A stretch of DNA of 7,578 nucleotides from Bacilli bacterium (GTDB taxonomy: Bacteria > Bacillota_I > Bacilli_A > RFN20 > CAG-631). This document shows positions 1 to 7,001 of this stretch, piece after piece; the stretch's first letter is position 1, and each line of letters starts with the position of its first letter. A model generated the notes under the pieces. It searched no databases. It had not been told where the DNA came from and worked only from the letters and a program-made list of their open reading frames with translations. The translations under genes and the position numbers were made by a program. The stretch is from assembly GCA_900754115.1 (NCBI GenBank), contig CAAEBM010000014.1:1-7578 (forward strand), read 5' to 3'.

Positions 1-80
1 CTGTACCCATCCCGAACACAGAAGTTAAGCACCGTAACGGCGAAGGTATCCGCAAGGGGAGAATAGCACGTTGCCGGGCT
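1..80 (+). rRNA. rrf: 5S ribosomal RNA, 3' portion (5' end outside window)
   Basis: The window opens inside a 5S rRNA gene. The conserved loop A/helix III region (CCCATCCCGAACACAGAAGT, positions 7-26) and the following TTAAGC are diagnostic. The run GCCGGGC at 73-79 should be the 3' strand of terminal helix I, whose 5' partner lies before base 1. The gene is cut only by the window edge. It marks the end of an rRNA operon transcribed rightwards into the jet operon. The exact 3' end (79 or 80) is uncertain because it runs into a T tract. Confidence 0.95.
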
Positions 81-88
81 TTTTTTTT
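73..88 (+). terminator. Probable rRNA operon terminator (T tract after 5S helix I)
   Basis: Nine consecutive T residues (80-88) directly follow the 3' strand of 5S helix I. No separate hairpin is visible between the 5S end and the T tract, so termination would have to use the terminal 5S stem itself, half of which lies outside the window. The separate strong promoter just downstream is consistent with the rRNA transcript stopping here. Confidence 0.45.
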
Positions 89-99
89 ACCCTTTTTTA

Positions 100-129
100 T
101 TGAATCCTCTATTCTTCTCATGCTATAAT
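100..129 (+). promoter_or_regulatory. Sigma-A promoter of the jetABC operon
   Basis: A -35 box TTGAAT (100-105), an 18-base spacer and a perfect -10 box TATAAT (124-129) preceded by an extended TG (121-122). Transcription should start near 136, giving a very short leader of about 16 bases before the jetA ATG. No operator-like dyad is visible around it, so expression looks constitutive and separate from the rRNA operon. Confidence 0.8.
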
Positions 130-151
130 AAATAATATCGAGGTGACTATA

Positions 152-1546
152 ATGTTTGAGACCTTGCCACCATCTTTTTTTAATTTACTTGTATCTAAAA
201 ATAGAGATTTATATATATCCGCTCTATTTGTTTTGCGTCGAGCAATTCGTCAAGATTTATATTTAACAAGAGATGATTTAGTTCGTAGAATTACGATTTC
301 CTTAGAAGAAAAAATTAAGGAAGCCAACTTGGATGAAGAAGAACAAGTCGATCAAGAAGACTTAGAAAATACGACAAGCAAAGCTTATTTTATCATTAGA
401 AAATTACGTGATTATGGTTGGATTAATATCGATTTTAATGCTAAAAATTCCTTTGAAGAATATATAGCTGTTCCTGCTTATGCAAGTATGGGAATCAATT
501 TTTTATATGCACTTTCTGAAGGTGCAGAAACCGAATACAATTCTATGGTTTACAGTGTCTATGCTGCTTTAAAAATGGCTGATACGGAAAATAATGATTA
601 TTACAATGCTTTACAATCTGCTTATAAAAATACAGAACGTTTAAATGAATCTTTGTCTAATCTTTACTATGGTGTTAGAAGTATTGAACAAAGAATTGCT
701 GAAAATATTGATATCAATGACGTCGTTCGTATTCATTTTACAGAATATATCGAAAAATTACATGATAAATTTTATCATCCTTATAAAACATTTGATTCCA
801 TTCAACGTTATCGCATGCCTATTATTAAAATGTTAAAAAAATGGCAAAGTGATTCGACTATTCGCAAAAAGATGATTGAACTGGGTAAAACGAAAAAACC
901 TGATATGAATAATGCAGATTTATTTGAATACATCACAGGACTTTATCAATATATATTACAAACCTATGAAAATATCGAAGAAAAGATGGATATTATTGAT
1001 AAAAAAATATTTGATTATACTGCTTCTTCTATCGATAAAATGAAACATTTAATCAGTATTGATGAAAGTTATAAAGGAAAGATTACCTATTTAATTAAAG
1101 AGTTAAATGATCATAAAGAAGATAGTGAAGAATTAGTTGATGTCATTCAAGATTATTTGGATTTATCTATACTAGAATACGCTCATCCTGAAGGTTTATA
1201 CACTAAAAGAGAAATTACCATTAATCCTGATATTCCTCCAATTGAAATTATTACCGAGGATAAAACTGGAGAAGATGTCAATGAAATTTTTGATAAGATT
1301 AGACAAGGGTATAATTTAAGTAAAATTAAAGAATTTATCATCAGCCATGCTGAAAATAAAAAAATTGTTACAATGGAAGATTTAAATATTAAAGATGATG
1401 AAGATTTTATTTTATCTATACTTGCAATGCTTCGAGGCGATGAAAAAGAATTGCCTTTTAAAGTGGAATTTGATGAAGGATATTTAAAAATTAGAAATTA
1501 TTTAGTTCCAAATATTAAATTTATTATGAAGGAGGGTCAACGATAA
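152..1546 (+). CDS. jetA: JetA, kleisin-like subunit of a Wadjet type III/MksBEF-like SMC complex
   Basis: 464 residues. I recognise the N-terminus (MFETLPPSFFNLLVSKNRDL) as that of DUF5716/Wadjet type III JetA proteins. In the family, JetA is the kleisin (MukF/MksF counterpart) that bridges the two JetC heads and carries JetB. The visible layout agrees: an N-terminal helical/winged-helix-like part (about 1-110), a long helix-rich middle with charged heptad-like segments (about 155-330), an acidic linker, and a compact C-terminal segment from about 395 likely to be a winged helix contacting JetC. No catalytic motif, signal peptide or membrane segment is seen. The ATG at 152 is chosen because GAGGTGA (140-146) is placed correctly for it; the in-frame GTG at 143 lies within that ribosome binding site. 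The stop overlaps the jetB start (TAATG), implying translational coupling. Family assignment is from memory of sequence patterns, not a search. Confidence 0.85.
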   Translation: MFETLPPSFFNLLVSKNRDLYISALFVLRRAIRQDLYLTRDDLVRRITISLEEKIKEANLDEEEQVDQEDLENTTSKAYFIIRKLRDYGWINIDFNAKNSFEEYIAVPAYASMGINFLYALSEGAETEYNSMVYSVYAALKMADTENNDYYNALQSAYKNTERLNESLSNLYYGVRSIEQRIAENIDINDVVRIHFTEYIEKLHDKFYHPYKTFDSIQRYRMPIIKMLKKWQSDSTIRKKMIELGKTKKPDMNNADLFEYITGLYQYILQTYENIEEKMDIIDKKIFDYTASSIDKMKHLISIDESYKGKITYLIKELNDHKEDSEELVDVIQDYLDLSILEYAHPEGLYTKREITINPDIPPIEIITEDKTGEDVNEIFDKIRQGYNLSKIKEFIISHAENKKIVTMEDLNIKDDEDFILSILAMLRGDEKELPFKVEFDEGYLKIRNYLVPNIKFIMKEGQR

Positions 1547-2205
1547 TGTTTGAAGAAGAATTTGAAAAATTATATGAAAGTGAAAAAGAAGAATTTAAAC
1601 GAGTTTGTAATTATCTTTTATCAAAAACTTTTGTATTAAGAGATGTCTATGATAAACAACAAAAACGAATGATTACTTCTCCTGAATTTTTATTTATGGA
1701 AAAATATTATGATATTTTTGAAAATTATTTAAGTTATTCTGGTTGGAATTTGACAAAAGATCCGATAAATGGCATTTATAAAGTTGAAAATATTTATGGG
1801 TATAATAAAGCGAAGTTTGATTCTTTTACGACCTATATTTTACTAGCTTTAATGCTCACTTACGAAGAACAAGCTCCTATTACAACAATGGGAAATAGTG
1901 TTATTACAACACCTTATGATATTGCTACAAAAATGCAAATTTTAGGATTAATTCAAAAAAGACCTTCTAAAGAATCATTTCGGATTTCTTTTCGTCGGTT
2001 AGAACAATTCAATTTAATTTTACGTTTAAATACTTCTCAAGATTTAGACTCTTGGAAAATTATGATTATGCCGACGATTAATCATATTGTTTCCTATGAT
2101 AAGATGAAAGAACTTTGTGAATATATTCCTACTGTATTAAAAGAAAAATATGAAAAAAATGAAGAAGATCGAATTGAACAAGAAATGGAGGCAGTTCTTT
2201 CATGA
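1546..2205 (+). CDS. jetB: JetB, KITE-like (MukE/MksE-type) subunit of the SMC complex
   Basis: 219 residues, the size expected for JetB/MksE. It is soluble, with no signal or membrane segment. The central part (about 93-175), with a LLALMLTYEEQ helix followed by GNSVITTPYDIATKMQ, GLI, a SFRISFRRLEQFNLILRL helix-turn-helix-like stretch and an IMIMPTI strand, fits a DUF4194-like winged-helix protein. In this family JetB dimerises and binds the kleisin JetA near DNA. It starts in the jetA stop codon (TAATG) with a strong AAGGAGGG at 1529-1536, and its own TGA stop overlaps the jetC start (ATGA). All three subunits are therefore probably made in coupled amounts. The TGA stop also argues for the standard code. 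The call rests as much on position between jetA and jetC as on its own sequence, because this family diverges quickly. Confidence 0.82.
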   Translation: MFEEEFEKLYESEKEEFKRVCNYLLSKTFVLRDVYDKQQKRMITSPEFLFMEKYYDIFENYLSYSGWNLTKDPINGIYKVENIYGYNKAKFDSFTTYILLALMLTYEEQAPITTMGNSVITTPYDIATKMQILGLIQKRPSKESFRISFRRLEQFNLILRLNTSQDLDSWKIMIMPTINHIVSYDKMKELCEYIPTVLKEKYEKNEEDRIEQEMEAVLS

Positions 2206-5200
2206 AATTATTAAAAAAAGTTTTATTGATAAATTGGCACTCTTTTAGTAAAGAATTAATTGAAGTTGGCAACATTAACTTTTTAACTGGTAAAAATGCA
2301 GTTGGTAAATCAACAATTGTGGACGCCATCCAATTAGTTATTTTAGCAGATACTCGTGGAACTTCTTTTAACAAAGCTGCTAGTGAAAAATCTGGACGTA
2401 CTGTTATAAGTTATCTAAAAGGTGAAATTGGTGGGGATGAACAAGGAAATAAGCGCTATATGCGTGAAGGGGAATTTGCCTCTTATGTCGCTTTAGAATT
2501 TTATGATGATCAAAAAGATGAACCTTTTGTCATCGGTCTTCAATTTGATGTCATGGGCGATAAATTAGTTTCCCATCAATTCATTTATGATGGTCAAATT
2601 CCAGAAAAATGCTATATTTTAAACAATCGGGCAATGCCTTTTAAAGCCTTTAAAGAATATGTTACTGCTGAATTTAGAAATGTTATTTTACCAGATTCTC
2701 TTTCTACATATAAAGAAGAAATGCGCAAAAAATTGGGACACTTAAGCCAACGTTTCTTTGCTTTATTTAAAAAAGCGGTTCCTTTTCAACCCATTTATGA
2801 TATTCGTAAATTTATTACAGAATTTGTTTGTGATGTCAAATATGATATTAAAGGCGACTTAGAAAAAATGCAAGAAAATATCAGAAATTATACATCTTTA
2901 GAAGTAGAATCAAAATTAATTGAAAAAAAGATTTATCATTTGCAACGAATCCATGAATATTATGAAAGTTATGCAGCTGATAAAAATAAATGTGAACAAG
3001 CCAATTATTTAGTTGCAAAATTAGAAATTGCCAAAAAGAAAAAAGATATCACCAATCTCAATGAAGAAATTAAAAAACATCAAAGAAGATTTGATGATTT
3101 AGGAGTAGAAGAAGTTGCTTTAACGCAAAACGTAGAAAGTTGGAGCAAAGTCCGTGACCAATTAATTATTGATCGTGATAATAGCGATTCAAAAAATAAA
3201 CATGAAAAATACGGCAAACAAAAAGATCAAATCAAAAAAGAAATTGATATGATTACAGATGTGTTTAGTCGTTCTGCAACACGTTTAATCAATACTTTTC
3301 AAGAGTTTATTCAAAAAGCACAACAAATCAAAGAGTATCAATTTGATGGAAATGTTGCTGAATTAGCAAAAGTGGACTTAGATTTATTTTATGACAAAGC
3401 AGATCAAGTCATTGAAAAAGCAAATGTATTGACAAAATTAAATGCAGATAATTTAAATAAATATAATGAACATCAAATTATTGAATTGACGCAAAATGTT
3501 GCTTCTTTAGAAGATGATTTTATGAAAATGCACAATGTTGTAGAAGCAACAAAACAAACCTATATTGATCAAAGAAATCGTTGCTTGAATACGATTGAAA
3601 CACTAAGAAATGGGAAAAAAAGTTATCCAGCCCATTTAATTGAATTCAAAGAATTTATTGAAGAAAAATTGTATGAACTTCATCATCAACCCATTGAATT
3701 GAATTTTGTCGCTGATTTAATGGAAATTAAAAATAAAAAATGGCAACAAGCATTGGAATGTTATTTAAATGCGCAAAAATTTTCTTTTGTCGTCGATAGC
3801 CGTTATTTTAAAGATGCAATCACGATTTATAATCAAAATCGCCATTTATTTTCCGATGTTTCAATTATTGATACAGAAAAGATTTATCAACGAGCACCCT
3901 TTAAAGTGTTAAATCAATCTTTAGCGACAGAAATTGAAACCGACAATAAGTATGTTCGCGCATATATTGATTATTTAATTGGTACGTTAATAAAGGTAGA
4001 AAGTGTTGATGAATTGAATCAATATGATCGGGCAATTACTCCTTCTTGTATGTTATATCAACAATTCAGTGCAAGACAACTCAACGTAAATCGCTTTAAA
4101 ACACCATATATTGGTCGAAAAGCAACGCAAACTCAAATTGAAACTTATGCATTAGAAGCCGATGAATTAGTTCAAAAAATTGCTCAAGAACAAGAAAAAG
4201 AACAAATCTTTTTATCCGTTGGGAAGTTAAATAATTTATCAATTGTTGATATTAATTACCATTTTGGTAATCTAAAACAAATCTACCATATCGATGCTTT
4301 ACAATCAGAAATTGAAGATATCGATCATAAAATGGAAGCAATCGATATGAGTGATGTCTATGAAATTGAAGAAAAAATTAATGATGTTGATAGCGAATTG
4401 CGTTATGCAAATAATGGTTTGAGACAAAATTCTCAAGAAAAAGGAAGTATTCTTGCAAAAATTGAAGAATTAAAATTAGTAAAACTTGCCGATGCAGAAC
4501 GAATCTTACAACAAAAAGAAGAAGAATTAGAGAAAAAATATCCTCAAGAATGGATTGAAGCAAACGTTTCTGATGAACTACAAGAAATGCTGAATTACAT
4601 TAGTGAAGACCAAATTAATAAAAAATTGGTGGAATCAAAACGAATTGCAGAAACATTACAAACCAAAAAGCGGATGCTTGATCGCAGCCGAACAGATTAT
4701 ATGCGAACCTTTAATGTTTCAATGGAAATAGACGATGATTCAAATAAAGCTTTTGATGATGATTTAATGAAATATCAAGAGATTGAGTTGCCAAATTATC
4801 AACAAAAAATTGTTGAAGCTAAAGAAAAATCTTATGATCAATTTAAAGAAGATTTACTAGCAAAATTAAAGTCTTCTATCGAATCGGTAACCGAACAAAT
4901 TGAACAATTAAATCAATCTTTAAAAAGTTTCCAATTTGGACGAGACCGCTATGAATTTACAGTTCGGCCAAATCTAACTTATATTAAAATTTATGATATG
5001 ATTATGGATGATTTGTTGATGCAAGATTCAAGAATTAACGCTGCCGCTTTTTATGAAAAGCATAAAGATACAATTGATGAATTTTTCGCCGCTATTACTG
5101 AAGCACCAGGGGCTAATGATGAAGAAAGACGAGAAATTATCAACAAAAATATTGCTCGTTATACGGACTATCGTACTTACCTTGATTTTGACTTATTAGT

Positions 5201-5582
5201 TCATAATATTGAAACAAAAGCGATTCAAAGTTTAGCTAGTAGTATGAATACAAAATCTGGGGGAGAAACCCAAACGCCTTTCTATATTTCCATTTTGGCA
5301 TCCATTGCTAGTGAATATCGCATTGATTTAGATGATTCTGGCAATAATACTCCTCGTCTAATTTTATTTGATGAAGCATTTAATAAAATGGACTCTGAAA
5401 GAATTAAGGAAAGTATTGAATTATTGAAAAAATTCCAATTACAAGCCATTTTAGTTGCACCACCTGAAAAGGTCAGTGATATTGCTCCATTAGTGGATCG
5501 TAACTTATGTGTCATCCGTCGTAAAAATACGGCCTTTGTAAAATGGTTTGATAAAAGTGAAATTAGTTCCATTGCTGTTTAA
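2202..5582 (+). CDS. jetC: JetC, SMC-like coiled-coil ATPase (Wadjet/MksB type)
   Basis: 1126 residues, a full-length JetC. The N-terminal head has the typical start (LLINWHSF) and Walker A GKNAVGKST at residues 30-38, followed by the REGEFASYVALEF strand region. A first coiled-coil arm spans roughly 240-470. A hinge-like globular part lies at about 471-645 and includes KKWQQALE (W514) and FSFVVDSRYFKDA. The return arm spans about 645-915. The C-terminal head has the ABC signature KSGGETQ (S1019-E1022) and Walker B LILFDE (D1057, E1058) followed by the D-loop region. All ATPase motifs are intact, so the enzyme should be active. In the family, ATP-driven JetC dimers with JetA/JetB extrude DNA loops. 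Start: the ATG overlaps the jetB stop, with GGAGG at 2187-2191. A terminator begins at the stop codon. No jetD follows. MksB of a housekeeping condensin is the main alternative name. Confidence 0.9.
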   Translation: MKLLKKVLLINWHSFSKELIEVGNINFLTGKNAVGKSTIVDAIQLVILADTRGTSFNKAASEKSGRTVISYLKGEIGGDEQGNKRYMREGEFASYVALEFYDDQKDEPFVIGLQFDVMGDKLVSHQFIYDGQIPEKCYILNNRAMPFKAFKEYVTAEFRNVILPDSLSTYKEEMRKKLGHLSQRFFALFKKAVPFQPIYDIRKFITEFVCDVKYDIKGDLEKMQENIRNYTSLEVESKLIEKKIYHLQRIHEYYESYAADKNKCEQANYLVAKLEIAKKKKDITNLNEEIKKHQRRFDDLGVEEVALTQNVESWSKVRDQLIIDRDNSDSKNKHEKYGKQKDQIKKEIDMITDVFSRSATRLINTFQEFIQKAQQIKEYQFDGNVAELAKVDLDLFYDKADQVIEKANVLTKLNADNLNKYNEHQIIELTQNVASLEDDFMKMHNVVEATKQTYIDQRNRCLNTIETLRNGKKSYPAHLIEFKEFIEEKLYELHHQPIELNFVADLMEIKNKKWQQALECYLNAQKFSFVVDSRYFKDAITIYNQNRHLFSDVSIIDTEKIYQRAPFKVLNQSLATEIETDNKYVRAYIDYLIGTLIKVESVDELNQYDRAITPSCMLYQQFSARQLNVNRFKTPYIGRKATQTQIETYALEADELVQKIAQEQEKEQIFLSVGKLNNLSIVDINYHFGNLKQIYHIDALQSEIEDIDHKMEAIDMSDVYEIEEKINDVDSELRYANNGLRQNSQEKGSILAKIEELKLVKLADAERILQQKEEELEKKYPQEWIEANVSDELQEMLNYISEDQINKKLVESKRIAETLQTKKRMLDRSRTDYMRTFNVSMEIDDDSNKAFDDDLMKYQEIELPNYQQKIVEAKEKSYDQFKEDLLAKLKSSIESVTEQIEQLNQSLKSFQFGRDRYEFTVRPNLTYIKIYDMIMDDLLMQDSRINAAAFYEKHKDTIDEFFAAITEAPGANDEERREIINKNIARYTDYRTYLDFDLLVHNIETKAIQSLASSMNTKSGGETQTPFYISILASIASEYRIDLDDSGNNTPRLILFDEAFNKMDSERIKESIELLKKFQLQAILVAPPEKVSDIAPLVDRNLCVIRRKNTAFVKWFDKSEISSIAV

Positions 5583-5611
5583 AGAAAAGTGTCACTACTT
5601 TTCTTTTTTTT
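5581..5611 (+). terminator. Intrinsic terminator of the jetABC operon
   Basis: AAAGAAAAGT (5581-5590) pairs perfectly with ACTTTTCTTT (5597-5606) around a six-base loop and is followed by a T tract to 5611. It begins within the jetC TAA stop, so the operon ends here with no room for a fourth cistron. Confidence 0.85.
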
Positions 5612-5637
5612 GTATATTTTTATAAATCTGGTAAAAA
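5610..5637 (+). promoter_or_regulatory. Possible weak promoter for the small basic protein
   Basis: TTGTAT (5610-5615) and TAAAAA (5632-5637) are separated by 16 bases, with an extended TG at 5629-5630. Both boxes are poor matches. It is listed because the next gene lies between two terminators and needs its own start. A sporulation sigma promoter could equally be used, but I see no clear one. Confidence 0.25.
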
Positions 5638-5660
5638 CTATTTTTGCCGGAGGTGAAATA

Positions 5661-5849
5661 ATGGCACAAAGACAATCATCAAATAAAAATCAACAATCTA
5701 ATCGTCAAAGAACACAAAATCAAAACAATGATTGCAGATCAAACCAAAATATGGAAGCGAGCGAAGAATTAATGACGAATTCAAATCGTTCTAGACAATC
5801 TCAAACTCGTCGCCAAATTCGTTCTAATCGTAGTAGAAATTCGAAATAA
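5661..5849 (+). CDS. Small, highly basic Asn/Gln/Arg/Ser-rich hypothetical protein
   Basis: 62 residues, not recognised as a family. Composition is extreme: about 12 Asn, 11 Gln, 11 Arg and 11 Ser, only four acidic residues, a net charge near +9, one Cys and one Ile. Only a short central patch (NMEASEELM) could form an ordinary amphipathic helix; the rest should be disordered and may bind nucleic acid or a surface. Start: a strong GGAGGTGA at 5649-5656 is positioned for the ATG at 5661. An upstream in-frame extension to 5589 would run through the jetC terminator and be translated from T-rich sequence, so it is rejected. The gene is monocistronic, with terminators on both sides. Small polar basic proteins of this flavour are common among minor spore proteins, and a gerW-like gene is nearby, but that link is inference only. 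Confidence 0.75.
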   Translation: MAQRQSSNKNQQSNRQRTQNQNNDCRSNQNMEASEELMTNSNRSRQSQTRRQIRSNRSRNSK

Positions 5850-5850
5850 T

Positions 5851-5874
5851 AAAGACTGCCATTGGCAGTTTTTT
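5851..5874 (+). terminator. Intrinsic terminator after the small basic protein gene
   Basis: ACTGCC (5855-5860) pairs with GGCAGT (5864-5869) around the loop ATT. The stem can be extended by a G-T pair and flanking A-T pairs, and T residues run to 5874. It lies two bases after the stop codon of the small basic gene and only eight bases before the next start codon. Confidence 0.8.
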
Positions 5875-5882
5875 AAAACATT

Positions 5883-6359
5883 ATGATAGGAATTATTGTA
5901 TTTCTCATTCTTTTTATCATTATTGATTTATTATTTTACATTCCAATACTTATTCACATTTTAGTTGCTGAAGATTTAGTTGGAATATATGTTTTTTCCA
6001 TTCCTATTTTTTATGTGACACCACAAAAAACCATTAATCGATTGAAAAAGAAGATATCGATAAAAAATTTAAAATATGCAGATAAAGAAGATATAAAATA
6101 TATTGAATCCATTGCAATCGAAAAAGTAAAAATTAACACTAGTTTTATTTCTCAATGGAATGATAAATCTTATCTTTGGTATCCTTTTTTTGGAATACTA
6201 CAAGATTTAAATGCAAATATTTTTAAAAATAAGATGCAAATTGAACATCAAAAACAAAATCAATATATTTTTTATTGTCAAATGCATGTAAAAATCGCAA
6301 GAGTCATTAAATATTATTTTATTATAAGGAGATTAAAACATGAAAGAACATCCAATTAG
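5883..6359 (+). CDS. YtfI-like (DUF2953-like) membrane-anchored protein
   Basis: 158 residues. An N-terminal hydrophobic helix (about residues 2-24) is followed by strand-like segments (HILVAEDLVGIYVFSIPIFYV), a Lys-rich stretch (about 48-75) and a C-terminal basic tail. This is the layout of DUF2953/YtfI proteins: one membrane anchor, a beta-rich domain and a basic end. In Bacillus, ytfI sits directly before ytfJ (gerW), as here, and this synteny is the best support, because sequence similarity is not obvious by eye. The protein seems somewhat shorter than the Bacillus one as I recall it. The function is unknown in the family. The 3' end overlaps the gerW-like gene by 20 bases. No Shine-Dalgarno is visible before the ATG and a terminator sits just upstream, so the start is less certain than for other genes here; the hydrophobic N-terminus favours it. 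Confidence 0.65.
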   Translation: MIGIIVFLILFIIIDLLFYIPILIHILVAEDLVGIYVFSIPIFYVTPQKTINRLKKKISIKNLKYADKEDIKYIESIAIEKVKINTSFISQWNDKSYLWYPFFGILQDLNANIFKNKMQIEHQKQNQYIFYCQMHVKIARVIKYYFIIRRLKHERTSN

Positions 6360-6699
6360 TGAAATATTAAAAGCATCCATCATTCAATTGGGTGATTTGA
6401 TTGATGTTGGAAAAGTCGTTGGATCCCCTATTTTATTACCAGATAAAAGCATTGCTATACCTTTGACAAAAGTGAGCTGTGGCTTTGGAGTAGGCGGCAG
6501 TGAATTTAACACAAAAAAAGCAAATGCGGAGTTTTCAGAAGATTTATTTCCATTTGGTGGTGGGACAGGTGGAGGAGTCAGTATTACTCCAACGGCCTTG
6601 ATTTTATTAAATCATGGAAAGATTAAAATAATGAAAATTGAAAAAAATGGTTTTTTTATTGAAAAGGTGTTCGGCGCGGTTAAAGATATTATAAAATAA
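6340..6699 (+). CDS. gerW: GerW/YtfJ-family sporulation protein
   Basis: 119 residues, matching the GerW/YtfJ family well. It has an N-terminal HPISEILKASI helix, IDVGKVVGSPI, then IPLTKVSCGFGVGGSEF (residues 40-56), and the family's glycine-rich FPFGGGTGGGVSITP (70-84) followed by the hydrophobic LILL strand. In B. subtilis, YtfJ (GerW) is needed for normal germination with L-alanine; homologues also occur in other Bacillota, so its presence does not prove spore formation. It is slightly shorter than the Bacillus protein because the C-terminal tail is brief (FGAVKDIIK). No signal peptide or membrane segment is seen. Start: AAGGAGA (6326-6332) precedes the ATG at 6340 by the usual distance. 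It overlaps the upstream ytfI-like gene by 20 bases and is probably co-transcribed with it. A strong terminator begins at its stop codon. Confidence 0.9.
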   Translation: MKEHPISEILKASIIQLGDLIDVGKVVGSPILLPDKSIAIPLTKVSCGFGVGGSEFNTKKANAEFSEDLFPFGGGTGGGVSITPTALILLNHGKIKIMKIEKNGFFIEKVFGAVKDIIK

Positions 6700-6732
6700 C
6701 TCAAACAAGAAAAAAAATGTTTGAGTTTTTTT
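6698..6732 (+). terminator. Strong intrinsic terminator after gerW
   Basis: AACTCAAACA (6698-6707) pairs perfectly with TGTTTGAGTT (6718-6727) around a ten-base A-rich loop, and T residues continue to 6732. The stem includes the last bases of the gerW stop codon. It isolates the tRNA operon from the genes to the left. Confidence 0.9.
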
Positions 6733-6764
6733 GTTTAAAAAGGAAGAAAAAAAGTTTAAAAGTA

Positions 6765-6793
6765 TTGACAAGTATATCAATTTTTGATATATT
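6765..6793 (+). promoter_or_regulatory. Sigma-A promoter of the tRNA operon
   Basis: A perfect -35 box TTGACA (6765-6770), a 17-base spacer and a -10 box TATATT (6788-6793). Transcription should begin near 6798-6801, at or next to a G, about a dozen bases before the first tRNA. It is one of the best promoter matches in the window, as expected for stable RNA. Confidence 0.9.
6773..6791. repeat. Inverted repeat inside the tRNA promoter (operator-like dyad)
   Basis: TATATCAA (6773-6780) and TTGATATA (6784-6791) form a perfect 8-bp inverted repeat separated by TTT. It fills the region between the -35 and -10 boxes and covers the first four bases of the -10. A protein bound here would block RNA polymerase. 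It could also be chance symmetry in AT-rich DNA. Confidence 0.5.
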
Positions 6794-6811
6794 AAATGAG
6801 CGCAGTAGCAT

Positions 6812-6887
6812 GGGTGTTTAGCTCAGCTGGGAGAGCATCTGCCTTACAAGCAGAGGGTCGGCGGTTCGAGCCCGTCAACACCCACCA
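6812..6887 (+). tRNA. tRNA-Val (anticodon TAC)
   Basis: Full cloverleaf. The acceptor GGGTGTT (6812-6818) pairs with AACACCC (6877-6883), the discriminator is A and CCA is encoded (6885-6887). The anticodon stem TCTGC/GCAGA encloses a seven-base loop with TAC at 6845-6847, reading valine codons. The T arm contains GGTTCGAGCC. It is first in the five-tRNA operon. Confidence 0.97.
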
Positions 6888-6903
6888 TTTTTTTAAATAT
6901 TGC

Positions 6904-6987
6904 GGGAGAGTAGCGAAGTGGCCAAACGCGGTTGACTGTAAATCAATTCCTGAGGGTTCGGCGGTTCAAATCCGTCCTCTCCCACCA
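6904..6987 (+). tRNA. tRNA-Tyr (anticodon GTA)
   Basis: A class II tRNA with a long variable arm, as expected for bacterial tRNA-Tyr. The acceptor GGGAGAG (6904-6910) pairs with CTCTCCC (6977-6983), the discriminator is A and CCA is encoded (6985-6987). The anticodon GTA is at 6938-6940. It lies 16 bases after tRNA-Val. Confidence 0.97.
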
Positions 6988-7001
6988 CTTTCAAAGCTTA
7001 T

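Noticed and set aside
143..151. GTG start for jetA three codons upstream
   Set aside because: This GTG is part of the GAGGTGA ribosome binding site for the ATG at 152, and family members start with the MF-type N-terminus.
2129..2374. Minus-strand open frame over the jetB/jetC junction
   Set aside because: It is antisense to conserved coding sequence, including the JetC Walker A region, with no start signals. The same applies to the minus-strand frames at 4378-4563 and 5282-5572 and the + frame at 645-836.
5589..5660. N-terminal extension of the small basic protein with a hydrophobic, signal-like start
   Set aside because: It would begin inside the jetC terminator and encode residues from T tracts, with no ribosome binding site. 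GGAGGTGA sits correctly for the internal ATG at 5661.
5661..5849. Small acid-soluble spore protein identity for the basic protein
   Set aside because: The central MEASEEL patch only loosely recalls the EIASEFG motif of alpha/beta-type proteins, and the rest of the protein does not match. Not enough for a family call.
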